Part shown: one piece after another, positions 51,500-60,213 of the stretch | Numbering within the stretch: position 1 is the first letter of the stretch | How the letters are laid out: every line of letters begins with the position of its first letter | Assembly (NCBI RefSeq): GCF_900091525.1 | Contig: NZ_FMCU01000021.1 | Location: 39,434-103,433, forward strand | Source: Micromonospora matsumotoense | Lineage (GTDB): Bacteria; Actinomycetota; Actinomycetes; Mycobacteriales; Micromonosporaceae | DNA length: 64,000 nucleotides | Reading direction: 5' to 3' | The notes under the pieces: model-generated | The model's database searches: none | What the model saw: the letters and a program-made list of their open reading frames with translations, nothing else | Told to the model about the DNA's origin: nothing | Translations under genes and position numbers: made by a program

Positions 51500-52545
51500 C
51501 CGCGCAGCGGTGCGTGGGCGAACTCCGCGATCCCGTCGACGAGTCCCACCGCGGCCCGGAACCCGAGTTCGGTCTCGGCCCGGGTGGGCGAGGCGACCAC
51601 GTGCCGCACGTCGGCGAGCCGGAACTCGCCGGTGACCACCGGCGGCGGCCCGCCGGCGGCTCGGGCCAGCTCCGTGGCCAACTGGCCGATGGTGGCCGGG
51701 CGGCCGGAAGCCACGTTGTACGCCCGCCAGCCGGTGCCCGTATCGGTCGCGTCCAGGGCGGCGAGGTTGGCCGCCGCCACGTCGCGCACGTGCACGAAGT
51801 CGCGGCGCTGGCCGCCGTCCTCGAACACCCGCGGCGCCCGGCCCGCTTCCAGCGACGAGCGGAACATCGCCGCGACCCCGCTGTACGGGGTGTCCCGGGG
51901 CATGCCGGGCCCGTAGACGTTGTGGTAACGCAGCGCCACCACCGCGCCCCCGGTCTGCCGGGCCCACGCGGAGGTGAGGTGCTCCTGGGCGACCTTGGTG
52001 GCGGCGTACCCGCTGCGCGGATCGAGCGGAGCGTCCTCGGCGACCAGGCCCGGCGTGACGGCGACGCCGCAGCTCGGGCAGGTCGCCTCGAAGCGACCGG
52101 CGGCCAGGTCGGCGACCGTACGCGGGGCGGGGCGGACCGGACCGTGCGCGGCACAGTCGTAGGCACCCTCGCCGTAAACCACCATCGAGCTGGCGAGGAC
52201 CAGCCGGTGCACGCCCGCCCGGGCCATCGCGGCGAGCAGGACGGCGGTGCCGAGGTCGTTGCAGCCGACGTACTCGGGCAGGTCGTCCAGGTCGACGCCG
52301 AGACCCACCATGGCCGCCTGGTGCACCACCGCGTCGACACCGGCCAGCACCCCGGTGACGCCCGGCCCGTCGCGCAGGTCGAGCCGGACGACGGGGGCGC
52401 CCGCCACGGTGTCCGGCAACGGCATGCGGTGCGCACCGGGATGACCGGAGTCCAGCACGGTCACCCGGTGGCCGGCGTCGTGCAGGGCGGTCACCACGTG
52501 GGTGCCGATGAAACCGGCGCCGCCGGTCACGAGTACGTGAGTCAC
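51496..52545 (-). CDS. NAD-dependent epimerase/dehydratase (extended SDR, nucleotide-sugar type)
   Basis: A 349-residue extended SDR. The Rossmann motif G-G-A-G-F-I-G-T-H is at about 7-15, catalytic Ser in L-A-S-S-M-V-V-Y-G, and Y-A-A-T-K for Tyr and Lys. An unusual insert with C-P-S-C (about 157-163) may bind metal. It should epimerise, dehydrate or reduce a nucleotide-activated sugar. GTG 52545 starts the Rossmann strand directly. The gene is divergent from the GT2 cluster and coupled to the GT-C-like gene. Confidence 0.88.
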   Translation of the reverse strand: MTHVLVTGGAGFIGTHVVTALHDAGHRVTVLDSGHPGAHRMPLPDTVAGAPVVRLDLRDGPGVTGVLAGVDAVVHQAAMVGLGVDLDDLPEYVGCNDLGTAVLLAAMARAGVHRLVLASSMVVYGEGAYDCAAHGPVRPAPRTVADLAAGRFEATCPSCGVAVTPGLVAEDAPLDPRSGYAATKVAQEHLTSAWARQTGGAVVALRYHNVYGPGMPRDTPYSGVAAMFRSSLEAGRAPRVFEDGGQRRDFVHVRDVAAANLAALDATDTGTGWRAYNVASGRPATIGQLATELARAAGGPPPVVTGEFRLADVRHVVASPTRAETELGFRAAVGLVDGIAEFAHAPLRG

Positions 52546-52594
52546 CCGCCGACGGTAGGGCCGGGACGTGTCGTCGTGCCCCGGCCACGGCCGC

Positions 52595-52667
52595 CCGTCA
52601 GCGGTTCGTAAGAACTCCGTCAGCGGTTCGCCGCTGCCCCGGATTCCGTCATCACCAGGTAAGAACT
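52595..52667. promoter_or_regulatory. Divergent promoter with direct repeats
   Basis: CCGTCAGCGGTTCG occurs at 52595-52608 and 52617-52630, 22 bases apart, which is two helical turns. GTAAGAACT occurs at 52608-52616 and 52659-52667. Direct repeats on one face of the helix are typical for OmpR-type response regulators, which suggests activated control of the cluster. Confidence 0.5.
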
Positions 52668-52698
52668 TCCGGCCGGATCGTGTCCTACCGTCCGCAGC

Positions 52699-53358
52699 AT
52701 GACCGATGTGGTTCTTCCCTGCCGCAACGAGGCCCCGGCCCTGCCCGACCTGCTGGCCCGGATGCCGGCCGGGTACCGGCCGATCGTGGTGGACAACGGC
52801 TCCACCGACGGCTCGGCGGCGGTGGCCCGCGCCTGCGGCGCCGAGGTGATCAGCGTGGCCGAACCCGGGTACGGCGCCGCCGTACACGCCGGGGTCCTGG
52901 CGGCCGACCCGGTCGACGGCGTGGTGTGCGTGCTGGACGCCGACGGGTCGTTCGACCCGGCGCAGCTGCCCCGGCTGGCCGATCCGGTCCGGGACGGCGA
53001 GGCGGAACTGGGCACCGGTCGACGCCGCCCCACCGCGCGGGGGGTGTGGCCGTTGCACGCCCGGGCGGCGAACGCCCTGCTGGCCCACCGGCTGCGCCGC
53101 ACCACCGGCCTCGACGTCCACGACATCGGGCCGATCCGGGCCGTCCGCCGGGCCGACCTGCTGGCGCTGGGGCTGCGCGACCGCCGCTTCGGCTACCCGC
53201 TGGAGCTGCTCATCTCGGCCGGTCGGGCCGGCTGGCGGGTGGTCGAGGTCGACGTCGACTACCACCCCCGGGCGGCCGGGACCCGGTCGAAGGTGACCGG
53301 CACGGTGCTCGGCACCGCCCGCGCCGTACGCGACATGAGCGCGGTGCTGGCCCGGTGA
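52699..53358 (+). CDS. Family 2 glycosyltransferase
   Basis: A 219-residue GT-A enzyme related to dolichol/polyprenyl-phosphate sugar synthases. It shows V-V-L-P-C-R-N-E, V-V-D-N-G-S-T-D-G, the metal-binding D-A-D-G-S-F-D and T-G-R-R-R. It would make a polyprenyl-phosphate-linked sugar in the cytoplasm. It starts a chain of five genes joined by GTGA overlaps, so they are expressed as one unit. Confidence 0.9.
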   Translation: MTDVVLPCRNEAPALPDLLARMPAGYRPIVVDNGSTDGSAAVARACGAEVISVAEPGYGAAVHAGVLAADPVDGVVCVLDADGSFDPAQLPRLADPVRDGEAELGTGRRRPTARGVWPLHARAANALLAHRLRRTTGLDVHDIGPIRAVRRADLLALGLRDRRFGYPLELLISAGRAGWRVVEVDVDYHPRAAGTRSKVTGTVLGTARAVRDMSAVLAR

Positions 53359-54047
53359 ACGCCCCCCGCCAGCCGACCGTCCCCGCGCACCGCGCCCCAC
53401 AGGTGCTGGTGCTGGCCAAGACGCCGGAACCCGGCCGGGTCAAGACCCGGCTCTGCCCGCCCTGCACTCCCACCCAGGCCGCCCGGGTCGCCGCGGCGGC
53501 CCTGGCCGACACCCTCGACACCGTCGCCACGGCCACGGCCGGCACCCGGGTCCTGGTCGTCGACGGCGACCACCCGGCCCCCGAGGGCTGGACGAGACTC
53601 GCCCAGCGGGGCGGCCCGCTGGGCGACCGCCTCGCCCACGCGTTCGCCGACACCCGCACGGCGGGCACGGCCACCCTGCTGATCGGCATGGACACCCCGC
53701 AGCTCACCGCCGGTCACCTCGACAACGCGCTGGAGCTGCTGTGCCGGCCGGACGGGCCGGACGCAGTGCTCGGGCCGGCGGACGACGGCGGGTGGTGGAC
53801 GCTGGGGCTGCGCGACCCCGGTCACGCCTCGGTCCTGCGCGCGATCCCCACCTCCGTGGCGAGCACCGGACAGCTCACCCTGGCCGCGTTGCGCCACCGT
53901 GGTCTGCGGGTCCACCTGCTGCCCCGGCTGCGGGACGTGGACACCGCCGCCGACGCCCACGCGGTGGCCGCGTCGTGCCCACCGGACAGCCGGTTCGCCG
54001 TCGCCGTCGCCACCGACGTCCCCTCCCCCACGGCGGTCGCCCGGTGA
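53355..54047 (+). CDS. DUF2064 / TIGR04282-type nucleotidyl- or glycosyltransferase
   Basis: A 230-residue GT-A-like protein with an N-terminal L-A-K-T-P-E-P-G-R-V-K-T-R-L signature, similar to nucleotidyltransferases. It then shows G-D-R-L-A-H-A-F, I-G-M-D-T-P-Q-L and G-P-A-D-D-G-G-W-W. The family often sits beside GT2 genes and is sometimes annotated in arsenosugar formation, but biochemical evidence is thin. It overlaps both neighbours by 4 bases. Confidence 0.85.
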   Translation: MNAPRQPTVPAHRAPQVLVLAKTPEPGRVKTRLCPPCTPTQAARVAAAALADTLDTVATATAGTRVLVVDGDHPAPEGWTRLAQRGGPLGDRLAHAFADTRTAGTATLLIGMDTPQLTAGHLDNALELLCRPDGPDAVLGPADDGGWWTLGLRDPGHASVLRAIPTSVASTGQLTLAALRHRGLRVHLLPRLRDVDTAADAHAVAASCPPDSRFAVAVATDVPSPTAVAR

Positions 54048-54685
54048 ACGCGGTGGCCCTCTTCGACGCCGTGTTCGACCGGGCCGCGTCGGGCGTCCCC
54101 GCCGCGTTCACCGCCCGGCACCCGAGCGGTGGCGTGCTCCGGTTCGACCCGGCGGTCTGGTGCCGGGACGCCGTCGCCGGGGACGCGACCCTGCTCCAGC
54201 GCTGCACCGGCCCCACCCTCGACGTCGGCTGCGGCCCCGGGCGGCTCACCGGTGCGCTGATCGACGCCGGCCGGCCGGCGCTCGGCATCGACGTCAGCGC
54301 CACCGCCGTCCGGCTGGCCCGGGAACGCGGTGCCGTCGCGCTGCAACGTGACGTCTTCGGCCCGGTGCCGGGCGCCGGGCGTTGGCCGCACCTGCTGCTG
54401 GCCGACGGCAACGTCGGCATCGGCGGTGACCCGTACCGGCTGCTGCGCCGCTGTCGTCGGCTGCTGGCGGCCAACGGCCACCTGCACGCCGAGTTCGCGC
54501 CGCCCGGCACGCCGGCCTGGTCCGGCACGGCCATGGTGCAGACCCCGGGTGGCGTCGGCAGCCCGCTGCGGTGGGCCTGCGTACCCCTCGACGATCTTGC
54601 CGCGCTGGCCGGGGGAACCGCGATGCGGGTGCGCGACACCTGGACCGAGGCGGGCCGGTGGTTCGCCACCCTCACCCCCCGGTGA
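54044..54685 (+). CDS. SAM-dependent methyltransferase
   Basis: A 213-residue class I methyltransferase with motif I D-V-G-C-G-P-G-R-L, acidic G-I-D-V-S for SAM ribose and L-L-A-D-G-N-V-G-I-G-G-D-P. It lacks a long N-terminal extension. Its place between a sugar transferase and a membrane oxidoreductase suggests methylation of a glycan or lipid intermediate; the acceptor is unknown. Confidence 0.85.
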   Translation: MNAVALFDAVFDRAASGVPAAFTARHPSGGVLRFDPAVWCRDAVAGDATLLQRCTGPTLDVGCGPGRLTGALIDAGRPALGIDVSATAVRLARERGAVALQRDVFGPVPGAGRWPHLLLADGNVGIGGDPYRLLRRCRRLLAANGHLHAEFAPPGTPAWSGTAMVQTPGGVGSPLRWACVPLDDLAALAGGTAMRVRDTWTEAGRWFATLTPR

Positions 54686-55896
54686 CCGGTCGGCCGACTG
54701 CCCTGCGGCGGCTCGCCCGGCGGTGGTCGGCACCGCTGCCGGCCCCGCCCGGGGCGCTGCGGCGCGGGCCACTGCGGCCCGACGGGTTCCCGTCCCGGTT
54801 ACGGTCCACCCGGCTGACCAGCCAGCTCGGCGTCGCGCTCGGCGTGGCGTTCGCCGTCTGCTTCCTCACCGGGCTGCTCAGTCACCTGATCCAGCACCCG
54901 CCGGGCTGGTTCCGGTGGCCGGCCCGCCCGGTGGGCCTCTACCGCTTCACCCAGGGCCTGCACGTGGCGACCGGCCTGGCCACGGTGCCGCTGCTCGGGG
55001 CCAAGCTGTGGTCGGTCTACCACCACCTGTTCCGCTGGCCGCCGATCCGGTCGATCGCCCACGCGGTCGAACGCGCCAGCGTCGCCGTGCTGGTCGCCGC
55101 GGCGCTGTTCCAGGTGGTCGGCGGCATCCTGAACATCGCCCGCTGGTACGGGCCGATGCCGTTCTTCTTCACCGCCGGGCACTACTGGGTGGGATGGCTG
55201 GCGGTCGGCGCGCTGCTGGTGCACATCGGCGTACAGCTGCCGGCGGTGCGCGGCGCTCTCGGCCGCTCCGTCGTCGAGTCGTCGCAGGAGCGGCTCAGCC
55301 GGCGCGGGCTGCTCGGTGGGGTCGCCGCCGCAGCCGGACTGATCACCCTGACCACGGTCGGGCAGACCGTCCGGCCGCTGTCCGGCCTGGCGGTGCTCGC
55401 CCCGCGCCGGCCGGACGTGGGGCCACAGGGGCTGCCGGTCAACAAGACCGCACACCGCGCCGGGGTACGCGCCCTGGCGCAGGACCCGGCGTACCGGCTG
55501 GTGGTCACCGGCCCCGGCGGGCGCACCGACCTGGATCTCGCCGCCCTGCGCGCCCTGCCGCAGCACACCGCCGAGCTGCCGATCGCCTGTGTGGAGGGGT
55601 GGAGCGCCACCGGGCGGTGGACCGGCGTACGGCTGCGGGACCTGGTCGCGCTGGTGGGCGTCGACCCGGACCGGGCGACCGTGCTCGTCGAGTCGCTGGA
55701 GACGGCCGGCCGCTACCGCACGTCGACCGTCGGGCCGGCGCACGTCGCCGACCCGCTGACGCTGATCGCGCTGCGGCTGGGTGGGGAACCCCTGCACCCC
55801 GACCACGGCTACCCCGCCCGGTTGATCGCCCCGAACCGGCCCGGCGTGTTGCAGACCAAGTGGGTCGGCCGGCTCACCGTACGGGAGTCGTCGTGA
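54682..55896 (+). CDS. Membrane molybdopterin-dependent oxidoreductase (sulfite oxidase-like)
   Basis: A 404-residue protein. The N-terminal half has about four membrane helices with paired histidines (G-L-H-V, Y-H-H-L, A-G-H-Y-W, L-V-H-I), as in cytochrome b561-type domains. A twin-arginine-like S-R-R-G-L-L-G-G-V segment near residue 205 precedes a sulfite-oxidase-fold Moco domain. The expected Mo ligand is Cys in I-A-C-V-E-G-W-S. It would carry out redox chemistry outside the membrane, with electrons leaving via haem. The substrate is not known. Confidence 0.85.
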   Translation: MTGRPTALRRLARRWSAPLPAPPGALRRGPLRPDGFPSRLRSTRLTSQLGVALGVAFAVCFLTGLLSHLIQHPPGWFRWPARPVGLYRFTQGLHVATGLATVPLLGAKLWSVYHHLFRWPPIRSIAHAVERASVAVLVAAALFQVVGGILNIARWYGPMPFFFTAGHYWVGWLAVGALLVHIGVQLPAVRGALGRSVVESSQERLSRRGLLGGVAAAAGLITLTTVGQTVRPLSGLAVLAPRRPDVGPQGLPVNKTAHRAGVRALAQDPAYRLVVTGPGGRTDLDLAALRALPQHTAELPIACVEGWSATGRWTGVRLRDLVALVGVDPDRATVLVESLETAGRYRTSTVGPAHVADPLTLIALRLGGEPLHPDHGYPARLIAPNRPGVLQTKWVGRLTVRESS

Positions 55897-56426
55897 GGAC
55901 CCGGGCGGCGCTCGTCGCGGTCGGCACCCTGCTGATCGGGTACGCCGTCGTGGGCGCGCTCGCCGACCCCGACCTGAGGCCGACCGGGGTGCTGCTCTTC
56001 CTGGCCGGGGTGCTGGCCGGTCACGACCTCGTCTGGATGGCCGTGCTGCTGGCCGTCGGCGCCCTGCTCGCCCGGTGGGTCCCGGAACGTCACCGGCCGG
56101 TGGTGCGCGTCGGCGTGATCAGCGCCGCCACGGTCACCGTCGTGGCGGTGCCGCTCGTCCTCGGCTTCGGCCGGCCGCCGGACGACCCCTCGGTGCTGCC
56201 ACTGCCCTACGGCCGCCACCTCGCGATCGTCCTGCTGCTGATCGCCGGTGCGACGCTGCTGACCTGCTGGGCGGCCGACCGGCGACGGTCCCGGCGACCG
56301 GCCCCGGCCGCACCGGGCGGGCGACCTCCCCGGTCAGCCCTTCACCGCCCCGGCGGTGAGCCCCTCGGTCAGGAAGCGCTGCCCGAAGGCGTACATGATC
56401 ACCACGGGGATGCTGACCAGCAGTGA
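55893..56426 (+). CDS. Small membrane protein of unknown function
   Basis: A 177-residue protein starting at the GTG overlapping the oxidoreductase stop. About four hydrophobic helices (residues 6-24, 27-54, 69-90, 106-126) are followed by an Arg/Pro-rich tail. The last 93 bases overlap the 3' end of the fused permease gene on the opposite strand. No family was recognised; it closes the five-gene glycosylation-like operon and may anchor the oxidoreductase. Confidence 0.7.
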   Translation: MRTRAALVAVGTLLIGYAVVGALADPDLRPTGVLLFLAGVLAGHDLVWMAVLLAVGALLARWVPERHRPVVRVGVISAATVTVVAVPLVLGFGRPPDDPSVLPLPYGRHLAIVLLLIAGATLLTCWAADRRRSRRPAPAAPGGRPPRSALHRPGGEPLGQEALPEGVHDHHGDADQQ

Positions 56427-58370
56427 CGCGGCGGCGAGCTGTCCCTGCGGCACGACGTCCCCGGTGATCATCGACTGCATCCCCACCGGGAGGGTCTTGT
56501 ACTCGTCCTTGGTGATGAACACGAAGGCGAAGAGGAACTCGTTCCAGGCGTTGGTCAGGGTGAACAGCGCGACCGCCAGCAGTCCCGGCTTGGCCAGGGG
56601 CAGCATCACCCGGAGGAACGCCTGGAAGCGGGTGCAGCCGTCGACCAGCGCGGCCTCCTCCAACTCGACGGGGATCGACGCGAAGTACCCCGCCAGCAGC
56701 CAGGTGGCGAACGGCAGCGTGAAGGTCGGGTACGTCACGACCAGCGACCACAGCGAGTCGGTGAGCCGCACCCCGATGAGCAGTTGGTACAGCGGGATGA
56801 ACAGCAGCGCACCCGGCATCACATAGGTGATCAGCACCGTGACGGTGAAGCCCTGCGCCCCGCGGAACCTCAGCCGGGCCAGGGCGTAGCCCGCCAGGGC
56901 GGCACACACCAGTGCCACCACGGTGGACGCCACGGACACCAGCACCGTGTTGAGGTACCAGCGGCCGAACGGCTTGGTGGCGAAGAGGTCGGTGAACTGC
57001 TGCAGGCTCCACGGCGTCGGCCACAGGTCGTGGTCGTGCATGACGATCTGACCGTCGGACTTGAAGGCCGTGACGACGATCCAGTACAGCGGGGCCAGGA
57101 CGAAGACGAGCAACCCGGCCAGGGCCACACCGGAGGCCAGCCCCGACGCCAGCGACGACGCCCGGCGACGCCCCCAGGCCCCGAGCGCCGAGACCACCCG
57201 GCCGACCGCCGCCGCGACCAGCAGGAACACCCCGAGGACCGCCGCCGCCTTCCAGAAGATGTGCGGCGACGCCCAGGCCAGCAGCGCGGTGGTCGCCACG
57301 GCGACGACCCACGGCAGGGCGGTGCGGACCGAGCGGGTGGTACGGGCCGAGCGGGCCGGCCGGGGCTTGCGGGCCCGTCGGGGCGGTGCCACGCCCGAGT
57401 CCCGGCGTAACAGCCGGACCAGCACGAACACCAACCCGCCGATGACCGGCAGCATGACGAGCGTGACCGCCGCTCCCGCGCCGTACTGCAGTTGCAGGAT
57501 CGCCTTCGAGTACGCGACCAGCACGTACGGTGCCGTCGCGTTGCCCGGTCCGCCCTGGGTCAGCAGCCAGATGAGGTCGAAGTTGTTGAACGTCCAGATT
57601 GACGACAGGGTCACCGTCACGGTGATCACGTGGCGCAGTCCGGGCAGCGTCACGTGGAGGAACCGCCGCCACGGCGTGGCGCCGTCGACGGTCGCCGCCT
57701 CGTACAGGTCGACGGGGATGGCCTTCAACCCCGCGAGGAACGCGACGGTGAAGAACGGCACCCCCTTCCACACGTTCACCAGGATCACCGACGGCATGGC
57801 CAGCGACGGCTCGGACAGCCAGCCTGCCGGCCAACTGTCGACCAGGTGCAACTGCACCAGCAGGGGCCCGATCCCCGACTCGGTGAGCAGCATGTTGACG
57901 CTGCCGAAGATCGGGTCGAGCAGCGAGCGCCAACTGAACGCGGTGACCACCGTCGGCACCACCCACGGCAGCAGAAGCAGCCCGGCCAGCACGGCCCGGC
58001 CCCGGCGTCGGTGGTGCAGCAGCAGTGCCGCGGACAGCCCCAGCACCGCCTTGAACACCTCGGCGTACGCGGTGAAGACGAACGAGTTCAGCACGCCCGC
58101 GTGGAACTGCTCGTCGTCGGCCAGGGCGAGATAGTTGGCCAGGCCGACGAACACACTCTGCTGCCCGTGCCGTTCCGTCGTGCTGGTGACGACCGACCAG
58201 GCGATCGGCACGAGCACGAGGCCGCCGACCAGCACGGCGGTGGGTGCCAGGAACAGCGCCGCGAGCCGCCAGTCGCGGCCCAGCCGGCGTCGGGTCGCGA
58301 TGCGGAAACGGGACTCCGGCGGCGAGGACCCTCCTGACGCCGGGGCGGACGTCGGGCGGACCGACGTCAC
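56334..58370 (-). CDS. Fused sugar ABC transporter permease (MalF-like plus MalG-like)
   Basis: A 678-residue protein combining two CUT1 permeases that are normally separate. The first (about 30-320) has an EAA loop E-A-A-T-V-D-G-A. A basic, then hydrophobic linker (about 325-405) follows, including extra predicted helices. The second (about 405-678) has E-A-A-L-V-D-G-C and the usual ending. The frame is continuous with no stop or restart, and its start overlaps the binding-protein stop (GTGA). One chain would therefore form the whole pore. No ATPase gene is adjacent; a shared MsiK-type ATPase is likely. Confidence 0.9.
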   Translation of the reverse strand: MTSVRPTSAPASGGSSPPESRFRIATRRRLGRDWRLAALFLAPTAVLVGGLVLVPIAWSVVTSTTERHGQQSVFVGLANYLALADDEQFHAGVLNSFVFTAYAEVFKAVLGLSAALLLHHRRRGRAVLAGLLLLPWVVPTVVTAFSWRSLLDPIFGSVNMLLTESGIGPLLVQLHLVDSWPAGWLSEPSLAMPSVILVNVWKGVPFFTVAFLAGLKAIPVDLYEAATVDGATPWRRFLHVTLPGLRHVITVTVTLSSIWTFNNFDLIWLLTQGGPGNATAPYVLVAYSKAILQLQYGAGAAVTLVMLPVIGGLVFVLVRLLRRDSGVAPPRRARKPRPARSARTTRSVRTALPWVVAVATTALLAWASPHIFWKAAAVLGVFLLVAAAVGRVVSALGAWGRRRASSLASGLASGVALAGLLVFVLAPLYWIVVTAFKSDGQIVMHDHDLWPTPWSLQQFTDLFATKPFGRWYLNTVLVSVASTVVALVCAALAGYALARLRFRGAQGFTVTVLITYVMPGALLFIPLYQLLIGVRLTDSLWSLVVTYPTFTLPFATWLLAGYFASIPVELEEAALVDGCTRFQAFLRVMLPLAKPGLLAVALFTLTNAWNEFLFAFVFITKDEYKTLPVGMQSMITGDVVPQGQLAAASLLVSIPVVIMYAFGQRFLTEGLTAGAVKG

Positions 58371-59803
58371 TGCGGCAGCCCCTGCTGGGTGAAGATCTGC
58401 ACCATCTTGGCGTGCGCGGCCTGCACGGCCCGCGCGGGCGACGTGCCCTGGATGGCCTGCTGCATCATGTCGGTGAGGACGTAGGCGCCGACGGCGGCCT
58501 GCTGTCCCGCGCTGGCCTTCTGCGGGAAGTCCAGACCGTTCTTGGTGGACAGTGGCAGCTGCTGCTGGGTGATCTTGCGCATGATGGGGAACGCCGGGTC
58601 GCCGCTGGTGAAGAACGGGTCGGCGTCCCAGACCTTCTCCCAGGCCGGCAGCGCCAGACCGGGCGCCTCCTTCGCCACCCCGACCAACGCGGGCGCGGTG
58701 ACCAGGTACTGCGTCAGGAGCTTGGCCAGGGCGGGGTTCTTGGCGCCCTTGAAGATGACGAAGCCCTGGGACTGGCCGAGCAGCAGGGACTTGTCGGTGG
58801 CCGGCCCGGTGCAGTCGGCGAAGACGTGGGTGTTGTCGTAGACCGGGTTCTTCTTGGTCTTGGAGTCCGCGTAGACGCTGAACTGGTTGCGGGTGTAGCC
58901 GAGGATGCCGGCGAGCCAGTTCTCGTTGTTGCTGGAGTCGGTCCAGGCGGCCACCCCCGGCGGCAGCATCGGCTTGTACCGGGGGTTGGTGTAGATGTCG
59001 GCGAGGAAGGTCACCGCCTGCACCGTCTCGGGAGAGTCGAACGTGACCTTCCGGCCGTCGTTGGAGGCGATCGCCCCGCCGTAGGAGTTGATCAGCGCCT
59101 CGATCATGCCGTTGGCGTCACCGGAGCGGTTCACGGTCATGCCCCAGCCGAACCGCCGCTTGCCGGGGTCGGAGATCGCCAGGCACAGGTCCCGCAGCTC
59201 CTCCCAGGTGTAGACGTCCCTGGGGGTGATGCCCTCGTCGCGCATCCAGTCCTTGCGCAGGAACGATCCGATCCCGATGAAGTGGTAGGGGATGGCGAAC
59301 CACTTACCGTCGAAGACGCAGAAGTTCTTGGACTCCGCGGTGGGTTCGCCGTACGTCGCCGTCAGCGCCTGGACGACGTCCGTCACGTCCTCCAGGTCGC
59401 CGAGCGCCTGGAACTGGGCGACGAACCGCGAGTCGGTCATGAACGCGAGGTCACGCGCCACGCCACCCTGGACCTCGGCATGGATCTTGGCGACCACGTC
59501 ACCGGCGTCGGCCTGGACCAGGCTGTTGCCGATCTTCGTGCCGGTGGTGTCGGCGAACTTCCTGATCGAGGCGTCGAGGGCCGCGTTCGCCGCCTCCGAG
59601 TACAGCTTCTGCGACAGCATCCCCAACGAGGAGCCCTTCAACGCCGCCGCGGCGTCGACGAGTGCCTTCGGGACCTCGGCCTGCACCTTGGGCGTCGATG
59701 GTGAGGTGTCTCCGCAGGCGGCCAGGCCGGCCGCGCCGAGCAGCCCCACCCCCATTCCCAGAAAGCCGCGCCGGGACCGCAACGCATTGTCACCCATCGA
59801 CAT
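58367..59803 (-). CDS. Sugar ABC transporter substrate-binding lipoprotein, CUT1 type, Tat-exported
   Basis: A 478-residue extracellular solute-binding protein of family 1. The signal has a twin-arginine-like R-S-R-R-G-F-L-G and a lipobox L-A-A-C near residue 31. ATG 59803 and ATG 59797 both sit behind GGAGGAGG; spacing allows either. The mature region has the maltose-binding-type pattern (Y-T-W-E-E-L, N-R-S-G-D-A-N-G and a Trp-rich C-terminal lobe). It supplies the fused permease. Substrate is probably an oligosaccharide, undetermined. Confidence 0.9.
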   Translation of the reverse strand: MSMGDNALRSRRGFLGMGVGLLGAAGLAACGDTSPSTPKVQAEVPKALVDAAAALKGSSLGMLSQKLYSEAANAALDASIRKFADTTGTKIGNSLVQADAGDVVAKIHAEVQGGVARDLAFMTDSRFVAQFQALGDLEDVTDVVQALTATYGEPTAESKNFCVFDGKWFAIPYHFIGIGSFLRKDWMRDEGITPRDVYTWEELRDLCLAISDPGKRRFGWGMTVNRSGDANGMIEALINSYGGAIASNDGRKVTFDSPETVQAVTFLADIYTNPRYKPMLPPGVAAWTDSSNNENWLAGILGYTRNQFSVYADSKTKKNPVYDNTHVFADCTGPATDKSLLLGQSQGFVIFKGAKNPALAKLLTQYLVTAPALVGVAKEAPGLALPAWEKVWDADPFFTSGDPAFPIMRKITQQQLPLSTKNGLDFPQKASAGQQAAVGAYVLTDMMQQAIQGTSPARAVQAAHAKMVQIFTQQGLPQ

Positions 59804-60213
59804 CTGCCTCCTCCGTCTCGCCTCACCGGAACCCGCCGGGAGAGGCCAGGGAGCGTCACCGTCCCCTGTGGACTTCCGTGCAGGCCGCGTCCGGGGACGG
59901 TTGCCTGGTCGGATGGCCTCAGCCCGCTTCCGCCGCGCAGTCATCGAGAAAGTCGCCCCGCCGTCCGGCGGGCCCTCCCCGGCCTGCCCCGAGATGCTCA
60001 TGCCCCGAGCGGCGGAACGTCTACCGGGGCGGCGCTGCGCTGCGCTCACTCTACACATTTCGGAAAGTCGCGCCTAGGCTTGAACGAAACTCGGGAGATG
60101 GCTCCCCCAATTCATTACCACCAATACCACTAACCGGGATCGCGCTCCGGATCTCCGGTCTGCGCCATTGACGCAGGCGAGCGGCGTGCCGACCGTCCGG
60201 CGGCCCCGGAGCC
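59804..60213. promoter_or_regulatory. Upstream region of the fused-permease operon
   Basis: No gene is supported in these 410 bases. The interval 60050-60130 is AT-richer and contains GGGAG-ATGG-CTCCC (60093-60106), TTTCGGAAAG (60058-60067) and ACGAAACT (60084-60091). These are plausible LacI-family sites for the transporter operon. Confidence 0.45.

Noticed and set aside
60093..60106. GGGAG-ATGG-CTCCC as a CebR cellobiose operator
   Set aside because: The half sites match, but the spacing is 4 rather than the 2 of the known CebR box, so it is listed only as a generic inverted repeat.
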